Origin: Pseudoflavonifractor capillosus
GTDB taxonomy: Bacteria > Bacillota > Clostridia > Oscillospirales > Oscillospiraceae
Length of the DNA stretch: 64,000 nucleotides
Assembly: GCF_016902575.1 (NCBI RefSeq)
Contig: NZ_JACSNZ010000003.1
Span: 1 to 64,000, forward strand
Direction: 5' to 3'
Position 1 is the stretch's first letter. The number at the start of each line of letters is the position of its first letter. A program made the position numbers and the translations under genes. This document shows positions 53,198-61,652 of the stretch, piece by piece. The notes under the pieces were generated by a model. It had not been told where the DNA came from, did not search any database, and saw only the letters and a program-made list of their open reading frames with translations.

Positions 53198-53614
53198 TCA
53201 AATCCCCAGTCCTTCCAGCAGTGCCGCAATGTGCTCGGGATTGAGCTGCTGCTCGGTCTTGGCCTTCCAGTTCTCTGCGCTCCAGATCTGGGCCCGGTCG
53301 TTGTTGCCGGTAATCACCACATCCCGATCAATCTTGGCGTAGTCCTTCAAATAAGAGGGCACCTGAAATCGCCACTGCTTGTCCGGCTCACACAGCTGGG
53401 CGGAAGCGAAAAACACATCCATGGAGGCTGCCTGCGCTGTGGTCAGGTTGGCCACACGCTCTTGGAGCTTGTTCCACGCAGCCATGGGGTACAAGGTCAG
53501 GTTCTCCTTCACCCCCACAGCCAGGTAAAACTGGGAGCCCAGCTCCTCACGGAGCTTGGCGGGCACAATGAGACGACCGGCGCTATCAAGACTATGCTCG
53601 TAGGTGCCCGTCAT
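53198..53614 (-). CDS. mraZ: Transcriptional regulator MraZ
   Basis: A 138-residue protein with two AbrB-like halves. MraZ binds repeats upstream of its own operon and controls dcw expression. It begins MTGTYEHSLDSAGRLIVPAKLREEL and has CEPDKQWRFQVPSYLKDYAKIDRDVVITGNNDRAQIWS in the second half. The ATG at 53614 has GGAGG upstream, which is itself part of the third MraZ box. Binding of the protein could therefore also affect its own translation start region. Confidence 0.95.
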   Translation of the reverse strand: MTGTYEHSLDSAGRLIVPAKLREELGSQFYLAVGVKENLTLYPMAAWNKLQERVANLTTAQAASMDVFFASAQLCEPDKQWRFQVPSYLKDYAKIDRDVVITGNNDRAQIWSAENWKAKTEQQLNPEHIAALLEGLGI

Positions 53615-53620
53615 CCCGAT

Positions 53621-53650
53621 TCCCTCCATTTCACTCCAATTCACTCCAAT
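53621..53650 (-). promoter_or_regulatory. MraZ operator: three direct 10-bp boxes
   Basis: Minus-strand TTGGAGTGAA, TTGGAGTGAA and ATGGAGGGAA lie head to tail at exact 10-bp spacing, immediately before mraZ. Known MraZ sites consist of short G-rich boxes repeated every 10 bp, so this is almost certainly the autoregulatory site. Confidence 0.88.
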
Positions 53651-53658
53651 GTATTCCT

Positions 53659-53687
53659 AGTATACATCCCTCTGTGTGAAATTGCAA
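53659..53687 (-). promoter_or_regulatory. Promoter of the dcw operon (mraZ)
   Basis: TTGCAA and TATACT are separated by 17 bases on the minus strand. The three MraZ boxes begin 8 bases downstream, over the expected transcription start. Confidence 0.75.
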
Positions 53688-53810
53688 GGACTTTTTTCTT
53701 GGAAAAATATGAAGTTTTCATGTATATTTTCATGGATTAAGCCACTTATTTTTTCTCTATTAGCAAAATAACTCACTTTTCGAGCTGTTATCAATCTTTA
53801 CCAGTCCACA

Positions 53811-53830
53811 TTGGAGTAAAATGGAGGATC
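53811..53830 (+). promoter_or_regulatory. Second MraZ-like box pair, inverted
   Basis: Plus-strand TTGGAGTAAA and ATGGAGGATC are contiguous in 10-bp register and differ from the mraZ boxes by a few bases only. They lie about 160 bp from the main boxes, in the opposite orientation, across an AT-rich stretch (53690-53810) without genes. They may be a second MraZ site allowing looping, or a chance result of the adjacent terminator stem. Confidence 0.4.
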
Positions 53831-53862
53831 GCAGAACGTGCATCATTCTGCGATCCTCCATT
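53820..53862 (-). terminator. Terminator of the coaD-coiled-coil transcript
   Basis: A perfect 16-bp stem, AATGGAGGATCGCAGA with its complement around 11 bases, ends in ATTTTA on the minus strand, 10 bases beyond the coiled-coil gene stop. Confidence 0.75.
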
Positions 53863-53872
53863 CAAATCACTC

Positions 53873-54385
53873 TTATTGGTCTGCCTCAGCGTCATAGGCG
53901 CGGTTGGCAGATGTGGAGCCGCTGGACATGCCCAGAGCCTCCCGGAACTTGGCCTGGACCCGGCGCATTTCGGTGTGGGCTTCGCCCAAAGCCTCCTCAG
54001 CCCGGCGCATCACGTCATCGCAGTACTTGTTGGCTGCCATGCGGATCTCTTTGGACTTCTGCTCAGCCTGCGCCGTCATCTCAGCGGCGTTCTTGCGGGC
54101 TGCGGCTGTGATCTCGGTCTCGCTGATGAGGCGGCGAGCCTCGTTCTCCGCCCGCTTTTGCAGCTCCTCTGCCTCACGCTTGGCACCGGACAGAAGCTCG
54201 TTGCGGTTGTTGAGCACCTTGCGGGCCTCAGCCAGCTCTACGGGCAGCTGGGCCTTCACATCCTCGATGAGATCCAGAGCCTTGTCCCGCTCGATGATGC
54301 ACTTCTCCGAGCTCAGGGGCGCATTCCGGGCCTCATCCACCATATCAAACAGCATATTCAGCAATTCTTCCACTGGAGTTGCCAT
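53873..54385 (-). CDS. Coiled-coil protein of unknown function
   Basis: A 170-residue, charge-rich protein predicted to be almost entirely helical, with heptad-like stretches from about 45 to 150 (LAEARKVLNNRNELLSGAKREAEELQKRAENEARRL). It has no transmembrane segment. Its sequence character resembles DivIVA-like or ATP-synthase b-like coiled coils, and such proteins are often mislabelled ATPase. It lies directly after coaD and before the dcw operon, so a link to division or polar growth is possible but unproven. Confidence 0.75.
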   Translation of the reverse strand: MATPVEELLNMLFDMVDEARNAPLSSEKCIIERDKALDLIEDVKAQLPVELAEARKVLNNRNELLSGAKREAEELQKRAENEARRLISETEITAAARKNAAEMTAQAEQKSKEIRMAANKYCDDVMRRAEEALGEAHTEMRRVQAKFREALGMSSGSTSANRAYDAEADQ

Positions 54386-54397
54386 GGTTATTCCTCC

Positions 54398-54889
54398 TTA
54401 CCGTTCCAGAGCTTCATTCACCCTGTTTTGAACCTGTGTAATAATCTGTCTCGGGACAAAATCCGAAAGGTCTGCCCCGTATCGTGCCATTTCCTTTACC
54501 ACAGTGGAACTGAGGTAGGCGTACTTGGGACTGGTGTACAAAAACACGGTGTCCAGCTCCTTATACAGCTTGGCGTTGATCATAGCCATTTGAATCTCCG
54601 ACTCGTAGTCGGACACCGCCCGCAGGCCCTTGACCACCACCTTGGCCCCGTGCTCTCTGGCGTAGTCGGCCAGCAGCTGCCGGGAGCAGTCCACCTTCAC
54701 ATTGGGCAGCTCTTCTGTCACCTTCTCGATGAGGGCCACCCGCTCTTCGGGGGTAAACATCCCGTTTTTGCTGGAATTGACCATCACACACACGATCAGC
54801 TCGTCAAAGATGGCGGCCGCCCGCTTGATGATATTCAAATGCCCCAGCGTGACAGGGTCAAAGCTGCCGGGGTAAATGGCTCGTTTCAT
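54398..54889 (-). CDS. coaD: Phosphopantetheine adenylyltransferase
   Basis: Fourth step of coenzyme A synthesis: ATP plus 4'-phosphopantetheine to dephospho-CoA. The 163-residue hexameric-type enzyme has AIYPGSFDPVTLGHLNIIKRA with the TxGH nucleotidyltransferase motif, KGLRAVSDYESEIQMAMIN and YLSSTVVKEMARYGADLSDFVP. It starts 3 bases after rsmD. Confidence 0.96.
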   Translation of the reverse strand: MKRAIYPGSFDPVTLGHLNIIKRAAAIFDELIVCVMVNSSKNGMFTPEERVALIEKVTEELPNVKVDCSRQLLADYAREHGAKVVVKGLRAVSDYESEIQMAMINAKLYKELDTVFLYTSPKYAYLSSTVVKEMARYGADLSDFVPRQIITQVQNRVNEALER

Positions 54890-54892
54890 GGG

Positions 54893-55438
54893 TCACACAC
54901 TCCTGCGGTATAGGGTCAGCTTGATCTTCCCGTACCGGTACTCCCGCCCCTTCTCGTAGGGGGCCGCAAGCTCCGGCAACACAGCATCTGCTGGAGACTC
55001 GCATACTATTATACCATTTCTCGACACAATGTCAATCGCCGTCATGGATTCCAGGGCACGTTTTATGCAATCAGAGGCATAGGGCGGGTCCAAAAACACC
55101 AAATCGTACGGCCCCTTGGCGCTGGCCAGGAAGGCATCAAACTCGGTCTGGTAAAAGGCAGCCCGATCCTCCAGTCTGCAAGCCTTCACATTGTCCCGCA
55201 CAATGGCCATGGCAGCGGGAGCACGATCCACAAAATCGCACCAGGCTGCCCCCCGGGACAGGCACTCAATGCCCAGCTGTCCGGTGCCGGCAAACAGATC
55301 CAGCACCCTTCTGCCGGGAATATCAAACTGGATGATATTGAACAACCCCTCCTTCACCCGGTCGGTGGTGGGGCGGGTGTCCATACCGGGCAGCTCCTTG
55401 AGGTGTTTTCCCCGGGCAGTCCCTGTAATCACTCGCAT
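54893..55438 (-). CDS. rsmD: 16S rRNA (guanine966-N2)-methyltransferase RsmD
   Basis: A 181-residue methyltransferase. It begins MRVITGTARGKHLKELPGMDTRPTTDRVKEGLFNII, typical of RsmD, with motif I VLDLFAGTGQLGIECLSRGA and the catalytic motif FLDPPYAS. The rsmD-coaD pair is a conserved Firmicutes neighbourhood. Confidence 0.95.
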   Translation of the reverse strand: MRVITGTARGKHLKELPGMDTRPTTDRVKEGLFNIIQFDIPGRRVLDLFAGTGQLGIECLSRGAAWCDFVDRAPAAMAIVRDNVKACRLEDRAAFYQTEFDAFLASAKGPYDLVFLDPPYASDCIKRALESMTAIDIVSRNGIIVCESPADAVLPELAAPYEKGREYRYGKIKLTLYRRSV

Positions 55439-55445
55439 GGGAAAT

Positions 55446-57266
55446 TCACTCCTTTTGAAAATAGTCGTACACCGCCTGTGCGGTGTTGCTGGGCACCACT
55501 TCTCTCAGCTGCTCCAATGTAGCCTCCCGGATGGCTTTGATGCTCTTGAAGCCCTTGAGCAGCGCCGCCTTACGGGTGGGGCCTACACCGGGAATCTCGT
55601 CCAGCACCGAACCCTTCATCCGCTTTCCCTGGCGAGAGCGTAGAAATTCAATGGCGAACCGGTGGGTCTCCTCCTGGATGCGGCCAATGAGGGCGAAGAG
55701 GGCCTGATTTTGCTGCAAGCCCATCTCCTGCCCCGCTGCGTCCACCAAAGCCCGGGTGCGGTGGCGGTCGTCCTTGACCATGCCGAAGATGGGGATGGAC
55801 AGTCCCAGCTTGCTCAGGGCGGACACCGCCGCCCCCACCTGGCCCACGCCGCCGTCCATCAGCAGCACGTCGGGCAGCTCGCCGAACTTCTCGTCCCCGT
55901 CCAGATAGCGCTGGAACCGCCGTGTTATGACCTGCTCCATGGAGGCGTAGTCGTCGGCGTGTTCCATCCCCTTTAGAATAAAGTGGCGGTAATCTCGCTT
56001 CAGCGGTCTGCCGTCCACATGCACGGTCATGGAGGCAACAATGTCTGCATTGCCGCTGTTGGAGATGTCAAAGGCCTCCATCCGGTGGGGCGGCTCTGGA
56101 AGCCCCAACAGCCTGCCCAGAGCCTCCATGAGTTTGGAGGTGCGCTCCTGAGCGGTGGTGGCCCGCTGCACCTCCTCGGCGGCATTTTGGTTGGCCATGG
56201 CCACCAGTTCGGTTTTCCCGCCTCGCTGGGGGGTGAGCAGTTCCACCTTCCGTCCCACCGCCTGGGTGAGCATCCGGGCCAGTTCCACCTGCCCGTCAAA
56301 GTCCACAGGCAGAAGGATCTGCCGGGGCAGGGCCTGTCGCCCCTGGTAATATTGGGCGGTGAGGGTGGCCACGCTCTCCCCCACATCCTCCTCCATGGGC
56401 AGAGGGAGGAGCTGCCAGTCCTTGGCTGCCAGTTCCCCATCCACATAGTGGAGCACCACAAAACAGCTCTTGGCCTCCCCCCGGTGATAGCCCACCACGT
56501 CGGTGTCCGCCAGAGAGCCCACCACCGCCTTTTGCCGTTTGGCCAGCAGCTGCACCGCCCGGATGCGGTCCCGGTACTGGGCCGCCCGCTCAAAGCGCAG
56601 ATCTTCGGCGGCCTGCTCCATCTTCTCTGTCCACTCTCCCACCACCTGATCCAGCTTGCCCTCCAGCAGCTGCACCGCCTGGTCAATGCCCAGTCGGTAC
56701 TGGCTCTGGTCCATGTCCGGTCGGCAGTAGCCGTCGCAGGTACCCATGTGGAAGTTGAGGCAAGGCCGTTCCTTGCCGATGTCCCGGGGAAATTTCCGCC
56801 GGCAGGTGGGCAGGCGCAGGGCAGAGAGCAGCGCATCAATGATGCCCTGGCTGGCCCCACGGGTGCCGTAGGGGCCAAAGTAGCGTGCTCCGTCCCGGGC
56901 CACCTTGGTACTCAAAGAAAAGCGGGGGTACTCCTCCTGCACACTCAGGCGGATATAGGGGTAGCCTTTGCTGTCCTTGAGCAGGATGTTATACCGGGGC
57001 TGATGGCGCTTAATGAGGGCGCACTCCAGCACCAGAGCCTCAAACTCCGACTGCACCACGATCACATCGAAGTGGTGGATCTGAGCCACCATGGCCCGGG
57101 TCTTCTCGTTGTGGCGGCTCTGGTCCTGGAAGTACTGGCTGACCCGGTTTTTCAGTGCCTTGGCCTTGCCCACATAGATCACTTCGCTGGCGGCGTTTTG
57201 CATGATATATACCCCCGGCTTTAAGGGCAGTCCGTGGGCCTTGTCCCGCAGCTCTTCAAAGGTCAT
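55446..57266 (-). CDS. uvrC: Excinuclease ABC subunit C
   Basis: Makes the dual incisions in nucleotide excision repair. The 606-residue product has an N-terminal GIY-YIG nuclease (PGVYIMQNAASEVIYVGKAKALKNRVSQYF), a cysteine-bearing region (PTCRRKFPRD, CDGYC), a UVR motif near residues 200-235, and an RNase H-like second nuclease with FDISNSGNADIVASMTVHVDG. It ends in a helix-hairpin-helix pair (EIPGVGPTRKAALL). It is preceded by a terminator belonging to the HPr gene. Confidence 0.96.
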   Translation of the reverse strand: MTFEELRDKAHGLPLKPGVYIMQNAASEVIYVGKAKALKNRVSQYFQDQSRHNEKTRAMVAQIHHFDVIVVQSEFEALVLECALIKRHQPRYNILLKDSKGYPYIRLSVQEEYPRFSLSTKVARDGARYFGPYGTRGASQGIIDALLSALRLPTCRRKFPRDIGKERPCLNFHMGTCDGYCRPDMDQSQYRLGIDQAVQLLEGKLDQVVGEWTEKMEQAAEDLRFERAAQYRDRIRAVQLLAKRQKAVVGSLADTDVVGYHRGEAKSCFVVLHYVDGELAAKDWQLLPLPMEEDVGESVATLTAQYYQGRQALPRQILLPVDFDGQVELARMLTQAVGRKVELLTPQRGGKTELVAMANQNAAEEVQRATTAQERTSKLMEALGRLLGLPEPPHRMEAFDISNSGNADIVASMTVHVDGRPLKRDYRHFILKGMEHADDYASMEQVITRRFQRYLDGDEKFGELPDVLLMDGGVGQVGAAVSALSKLGLSIPIFGMVKDDRHRTRALVDAAGQEMGLQQNQALFALIGRIQEETHRFAIEFLRSRQGKRMKGSVLDEIPGVGPTRKAALLKGFKSIKAIREATLEQLREVVPSNTAQAVYDYFQKE

Positions 57267-57340
57267 ACATACCCTCCCATAGGAAACAAAACAGGCGTGG
57301 TTCTTCTTTTGGGGGAAAGCTGTACTTTCCCAACAGGATG

Positions 57341-57370
57341 AAAAAAAGCGCCGCTGTGAGCGGCGCTTTT
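57341..57370 (-). terminator. Terminator of the HPr gene
   Basis: AAAAGCGCCGCT pairs with AGCGGCGCTTTT around GTG, followed by a seven-base T-run on the minus strand, 12 bases past the HPr stop codon. Confidence 0.9.
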
Positions 57371-57381
57371 ATCTGTCTGGC

Positions 57382-57645
57382 TTACTCAGAGAAATCGGAG
57401 TTGATCAGCTCCACCAGAGCGTTCACTGCGTCCTCCTCGTCGGGGCCGTCGGCGATGAGGGTGATGGCAGTGCCCTTGACGATGCCCAGAGAGAGCACGC
57501 CCAGCAGGCTCTTGGCGTTGACACGGCGGTCCTCCTTCTCCACCCACACGGAGCTCTTGAATTCGTTGGCTTTCTGGATAAAGAAGGTGGCCGGACGAGC
57601 GTGCAGACCAACCTGATTGTTCACAACAGTCTCTTTCGTTACCAT
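57382..57645 (-). CDS. ptsH: HPr family phosphocarrier protein
   Basis: An 87-residue phosphocarrier. The active His15 lies in GLHARPATF, and the regulatory Ser46 lies in NAKSLLGVLSLGI, so it can act in PTS phosphotransfer and in HPrK/CcpA signalling. It stands alone with its own promoter and terminator, away from any ptsI gene, which is not in the window. It could also be a Crh-like paralogue, but the intact His15 favours HPr. Confidence 0.9.
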   Translation of the reverse strand: MVTKETVVNNQVGLHARPATFFIQKANEFKSSVWVEKEDRRVNAKSLLGVLSLGIVKGTAITLIADGPDEEDAVNALVELINSDFSE

Positions 57646-57717
57646 AAGAGGGTCCCTCCATATTCTTGGATTGGGGGATTGACTTCCCGCGCTTTCCCCG
57701 AAAATATTTGCATTCCT

Positions 57718-57746
57718 AGCATATCAAATTTGGATGGTATCGTCAA
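57718..57746 (-). promoter_or_regulatory. Promoter of the HPr gene
   Basis: TTGACG and TATGCT are separated by 17 bases on the minus strand, with a leader of about 65 nucleotides. An imperfect dyad (AGGGACAG/CTGTCCC) lies just upstream, between this promoter and the mutS2 stop. Confidence 0.7.
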
Positions 57747-57820
57747 CAGCATTTTGAACAAATCGCAGGGGACAGTTTGGTGAAAAGCACCTCTGTTCCA
57801 CTCGATCTGTCCCTGTTGGC

Positions 57821-60205
57821 CTACCTCAGGGTGGCGATGGTGACCCCGTCTTCTCCCTCTCCGTAGGCCCCGGGCCGGGCAGATTTCACATATCGGCTGT
57901 GCTTGAGGTGCTCCCGCACCGCCTTTCTCAAAGCTCCCGTACCCTTGCCGTGGATGATGGTCACGGTCTCCAGCTTGCCCATAAGGGCATTGTCCAAAAA
58001 TTGATCCACAGCAGCCAGCGCCTCATCCACCATCATGCCCCGCAGATCCAGTTCCGCCTTGGCAGCAGCGGCCCGGAAGGGGCGGGTAACAGCGGCCTTG
58101 CGGGCCTTGTCCTTCTGGCTCTGCTTGTGCCGGACGGTGGCCTCCTCCAGCACCCGCACCTCCTCTTGCTTGGCCTTCATCTTCAGGATTCCGGCTTGGA
58201 GCTGCAACGTGCCGTCCTTGTTCACCCCCACCACCTGGGCCTGGGTGCGGGTTTTGAGCACCTCCACCATATCTCCCATCACCGCCGGACGGGTGGGGGC
58301 GGGGGACTCCATGTCTTGATGGTCAGCGCCCAGGGCGTTTTCCGCCTCATTGAGGGTGCGGCGCAAATCGGACCGCTGCTGGTTGTCGTCCACCCATTCC
58401 TTGGCCTTCTCCTGGCGGCGTCGCATGGCATTGAGTTCCTTAAATACCGCATCGGCAGTGTCCCGGGCCTCCTGGATGATGGCTCGGGCCTCAGCCTGGG
58501 CCTTCTCAGTGGCTTTTCGCCGCTCCTCCTCGATGCGTTCCCGGTAGCGGTCTGCCTCGGCCTTGGTGCGCTCCATATCCCGGCGCAGCTCCTGGGCCAG
58601 CTCTTTCTCCTTCTCCATGGCCTGACGCTGCCGCTCCAGCTGGCTGATGACATCCTCAAAGCGGACGTTTTCCGCATCGATCCGCTCCGCCGCCCGCTGG
58701 ATGATGTAGTCAGGCAGTCCCAGGCGGCGGGAGATGGCAAAGGCATTGGACTTGCCGGGAATACCGATGAGCACCCGGTAGGTGGGGCCCAAGGTGTCCA
58801 CGTCAAACTCGCAAGAGGCATTTTCCACCCCTTCGGTGGTCATGGCGTACACCTTCAGCTCCGCATAGTGGGTGGTGGCTGCCACCCGGGCCCCCAGCTG
58901 ACGGGCGGACTCGATGATGGCGGCGGCCAGGGCTGCGCCCTCCACCGGATCGGTGCCAGCCCCCAGCTCGTCGAAGAGCACCAGAGTGGTATCGTCCAGC
59001 TGCTCCAGCATGGCCACGATGTTGGTCATGTGGGAGGAGAAGGTGGACAGGGACTGGTCAATGGACTGCTCATCTCCGATGTCCGCCAGTACCGCCGAAC
59101 ACACCCGGATGGTGGAGCCGTCCATGGCGGGGATGTGGAGGCCACACTGGGCCATGAGGGTCAAAAGGCCCAGCGTCTTCAAAGTCACCGTCTTACCGCC
59201 GGTGTTGGGGCCGGTGATGACCAGCGTATCAAACTCTTTGCCCAGATACAGGTCGTTGCGCACGGCGGTTTTCGGGTCCAGCAGGGGGTGACGGGCCTTT
59301 TTCAGCTCGATGAAATCCCCCAGCACCGGCTCCATGCCCCCCATGTGGGTGGACAGCTTGGCCCGGGCAAAAATCACGTCCAGGGCGATGAGGGTACGGT
59401 AGTTGTCCTCGATGCCCTCCCGGAATCCGGCGCAGTCTGCGGACAACTCCGCCAGAATGCGCTCGATTTCCTTCTGCTCCTTCATTTGCAGTTCTCGCAG
59501 CTCATTGTTGGCGTTGACCACCCCCATGGGCTCGATGAAGAAAGTGCCGCCGGAGCCGGACACGTCGTGGACCAGGCCGGGGATCTCGTTTTTGTGCTCG
59601 CTCTTCACCGGCACCACGTAGCGGCCCCCACGCATGGTGATGATGGACTCCTGCAAATACTTGGACTGGTTGGAGGAGATGAGCCGGTTGAGCACATCCC
59701 GCACCTTACCTGCCGCCGCCCGAATATGGCGGCGGATGTCCGCCAGCTCCGGGGAAGCAGAGTCAGCGATCTCGTCCTCGCTGAGGATGGAGCCGCTGAT
59801 CTTCTCCTCCAAAAATCGGTTGGGGGACAGGCTGTGGAAATAGCCGTCCAGCACCGTCTTTTCGGTACTCTCCCCCACCCCGTACTCCCGCACAGAGCGG
59901 GCGCAGCGCAGCACCTGAGCAATGTCCAGAAGCTCCCGGGTGTTCAGGCTGCCGCCCCGGTCTGCCCGCTGCAAAGCAGCGGACACTGGGCGCACCCCGG
60001 AAAAGGAGGGAGTGCCGTGCTTGACCAGCATTTGAAAGGCCGCTGAGGTCTGCTTTTGCAGCCGGGCCACATCGGGCACCAGGGTCTGGGGCCGTACCTT
60101 GCGGCACACCTCTTTTCCCTCCTCCGTCACCGCCTCGTCGGCCAGCATAGCCAGCACCCGGGGCAGCTCCAGGGTCTGTATGGATTTTTCAAGTAGTTCT
60201 GTCAT
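57821..60205 (-). CDS. mutS2: Endonuclease MutS2
   Basis: A MutS-family protein of 794 residues that lacks the mismatch-recognition domain. MutS2 acts on recombination intermediates and, in Firmicutes, on collided ribosomes. It has Walker A TGPNTGGKTVTLKTLGLL, the signature DEQSIDQSLSTFSSHMTNI, Walker B LVLFDELGAGTDP, a long coiled coil (about 510-610), and a C-terminal Smr nuclease domain (LDLRGMMVDEALAAV and IIHGKGTGALR). It overlaps the recO stop region by 17 bases. Confidence 0.96.
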   Translation of the reverse strand: MTELLEKSIQTLELPRVLAMLADEAVTEEGKEVCRKVRPQTLVPDVARLQKQTSAAFQMLVKHGTPSFSGVRPVSAALQRADRGGSLNTRELLDIAQVLRCARSVREYGVGESTEKTVLDGYFHSLSPNRFLEEKISGSILSEDEIADSASPELADIRRHIRAAAGKVRDVLNRLISSNQSKYLQESIITMRGGRYVVPVKSEHKNEIPGLVHDVSGSGGTFFIEPMGVVNANNELRELQMKEQKEIERILAELSADCAGFREGIEDNYRTLIALDVIFARAKLSTHMGGMEPVLGDFIELKKARHPLLDPKTAVRNDLYLGKEFDTLVITGPNTGGKTVTLKTLGLLTLMAQCGLHIPAMDGSTIRVCSAVLADIGDEQSIDQSLSTFSSHMTNIVAMLEQLDDTTLVLFDELGAGTDPVEGAALAAAIIESARQLGARVAATTHYAELKVYAMTTEGVENASCEFDVDTLGPTYRVLIGIPGKSNAFAISRRLGLPDYIIQRAAERIDAENVRFEDVISQLERQRQAMEKEKELAQELRRDMERTKAEADRYRERIEEERRKATEKAQAEARAIIQEARDTADAVFKELNAMRRRQEKAKEWVDDNQQRSDLRRTLNEAENALGADHQDMESPAPTRPAVMGDMVEVLKTRTQAQVVGVNKDGTLQLQAGILKMKAKQEEVRVLEEATVRHKQSQKDKARKAAVTRPFRAAAAKAELDLRGMMVDEALAAVDQFLDNALMGKLETVTIIHGKGTGALRKAVREHLKHSRYVKSARPGAYGEGEDGVTIATLR

Positions 60206-60965
60206 ATGTCGTTGTCTCCATGGTCAAGGACTTATAAAAGTCCAGGGTATGAAATCCTCGTTCCAGTTGGGTCATGAGATAGGCCTCCGAGGCCTGGGCC
60301 AGCCGCTCCAGGGAGTTGTCATCCACGGAGAAGGAGAACAGCCGCTTGGGGTTGCCCCACACAATGTGACGCAGCGCCGCCACACCCGCTCCGGTCAGGG
60401 GCATGGATACCCCGTCCCCCAGCTTCTCCCGGCAGCTTTTACAGTGAAGCATTCCCTCTCTCAAATGGATGCAGGGCTCCTCCGGCCCTTCGCAGCCGCA
60501 CACCCCGCACTCCCCCACCATGGGCTCATAGCCCGCCAGGGCCATGGCCTTCCACTCAAAAGCGGTTTTCACCAGCTTCAGCGGTACCGCCATCTGGTCC
60601 AGGGCGTGGAGGGCGTTGAGGGTCAGGGAGAGCAGCTCCGGTTCGGGCTGCTCCTCCTCACACAGGGTCTCGGTGACTTGGGCAAAGTAGCTGCCCAGGG
60701 CCAATTTATCCAAGTCCTCCCGCACCCCACGGAATGCCCGCTGGGTGGTGGCCTCCCGCACCAGCCAGCGCCCCCGGTGCTGGGAGAGGGTGAACTCCCC
60801 CCAGGTGAGCAGCTGGCAGGCAGCGGCAGTGGCGTCCTTTTTCTTACGCACCCCCCGAGCGGACAGGGTGAGTTTCCCCTGCTCCGGGGTGAGCACCGTG
60901 AGCAGCTTATCCGACTCCTTGTATTCCACTTCCCGCAGCACCAGGGCTGTGGTGGTCAGGTACAT
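60189..60965 (-). CDS. recO: DNA repair protein RecO
   Basis: A 258-residue recombination mediator that loads RecA with RecR. The N-terminal OB fold begins MYLTTTALVLREVEYKESDKLLTVLTPEQGKLTLSARG. The central zinc site is formed by CGVCGCEG and HCKSCRE. I chose the ATG at 60965, which gives the canonical start; the longer frame reads through the GNAT gene. It overlaps that gene by 10 bases. Confidence 0.93.
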   Translation of the reverse strand: MYLTTTALVLREVEYKESDKLLTVLTPEQGKLTLSARGVRKKKDATAAACQLLTWGEFTLSQHRGRWLVREATTQRAFRGVREDLDKLALGSYFAQVTETLCEEEQPEPELLSLTLNALHALDQMAVPLKLVKTAFEWKAMALAGYEPMVGECGVCGCEGPEEPCIHLREGMLHCKSCREKLGDGVSMPLTGAGVAALRHIVWGNPKRLFSFSVDDNSLERLAQASEAYLMTQLERGFHTLDFYKSLTMETTTYDRTT

Positions 60966-61459
60966 GGTTTCGCTCCTTCCGGCTGCCAGGCGTACAAAAT
61001 GTCTCCCGGGTGCTCCTCCCCCCAGCAGTTGATGGGCTCCCGCTGTGTGGCGGCAAATCCACAGGCCACATGAGTGGCAATGGAAGCGGTATTCTCCGGA
61101 CCAATGAGGCTGAACAGCTCCTGGGCCCCTTGTTGGGTGAGCAGCTGTTGGGTGTGAAGAAGCAACTGCTTGGCCCGGCCTTGGCCCCGGGCCTGGGGCG
61201 CCGTCTCCAGAGCCTCCAGATACCAGACTCCCGGTGCACTCTCCACGCAGCGCAGGCCACTGACCCACGCTCCGTCTATCTCCTCCACCAGCACCATCCG
61301 GTCAGAATGGGTGACAAATTCCTTCAAAAAGTCCTCGTAGGCCCGCTCCATGGCCTGAGGTGACTCAAAATGGCGAGCCAGTTGGGCCATGGACTCCCGG
61401 TACAGTTCCATCTGGCCCTGAACCACCCACGGCTCCACTTGGGTGATGCGTTTGAGCAT
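60956..61459 (-). CDS. GNAT family N-acetyltransferase
   Basis: A 167-residue acetyltransferase. The acetyl-CoA loop is LETAPQARGQGRAKQLLLHTQQLL (about 85-108), followed by SLIGPENTASIATHVACGF, the typical motif B. The substrate is unknown. It is inserted between the era and recO positions and overlaps recO by 10 bases, so it is co-transcribed with the repair genes. Confidence 0.88.
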   Translation of the reverse strand: MLKRITQVEPWVVQGQMELYRESMAQLARHFESPQAMERAYEDFLKEFVTHSDRMVLVEEIDGAWVSGLRCVESAPGVWYLEALETAPQARGQGRAKQLLLHTQQLLTQQGAQELFSLIGPENTASIATHVACGFAATQREPINCWGEEHPGDILYAWQPEGAKPCT

Positions 61460-61565
61460 GTGTGCTCCCTTCTTTCTCTATCCCCGGACGCTCCCAGCGG
61501 GTCATCAGCCACGCCTCAGGCAATCCGGTCTTCCAAAACAGTTCCCAGTTTCCATAGCTCTCCAC
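61365..61565 (-). CDS. Possible YqzL-like small protein
   Basis: A 66-residue frame starting at GTG, with AAAGGGG 9 bases upstream. The N-terminal part, NWELFWKTGLPEAWLMTRWER, resembles the YqzL pattern W-x-x-F-x-x-T-G-x(4)-Y/W-L. YqzL genes lie between era and recO in Bacillus, the same position as here. The second half overlaps the GNAT gene by 95 bases in another frame and looks non-conserved. Support is positional plus a short motif only. Confidence 0.45.
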   Translation of the reverse strand: MESYGNWELFWKTGLPEAWLMTRWERPGIEKEGSTHAQTHHPSGAVGGSGPDGTVPGVHGPTGSPF

Positions 61566-61569
61566 AGGT

Positions 61570-61607
61570 CACATCCCCTTTCTACCCTTAGGGTGAGAGG
61601 GGATGTG
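61570..61607. other. Inverted repeat between era and the YqzL-like frame
   Basis: CACATCCCCT pairs with AGGGGATGTG, with a second ACCCT/AGGGT pairing inside. No T-run follows on either strand. It contains the AAAGGGG ribosome site of the YqzL-like frame, so folding could hide that site. Confidence 0.45.
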
Positions 61608-61652
61608 GTGGTTTATGTGTGGGAATTTCTTCAACAAGATGCAAGCATCTTG

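Noticed and set aside
60966-61268. Long N-terminal extension of recO
   Set aside because: It reads through the GNAT gene in another frame; the MYLTTTALVLRE start is standard for RecO.
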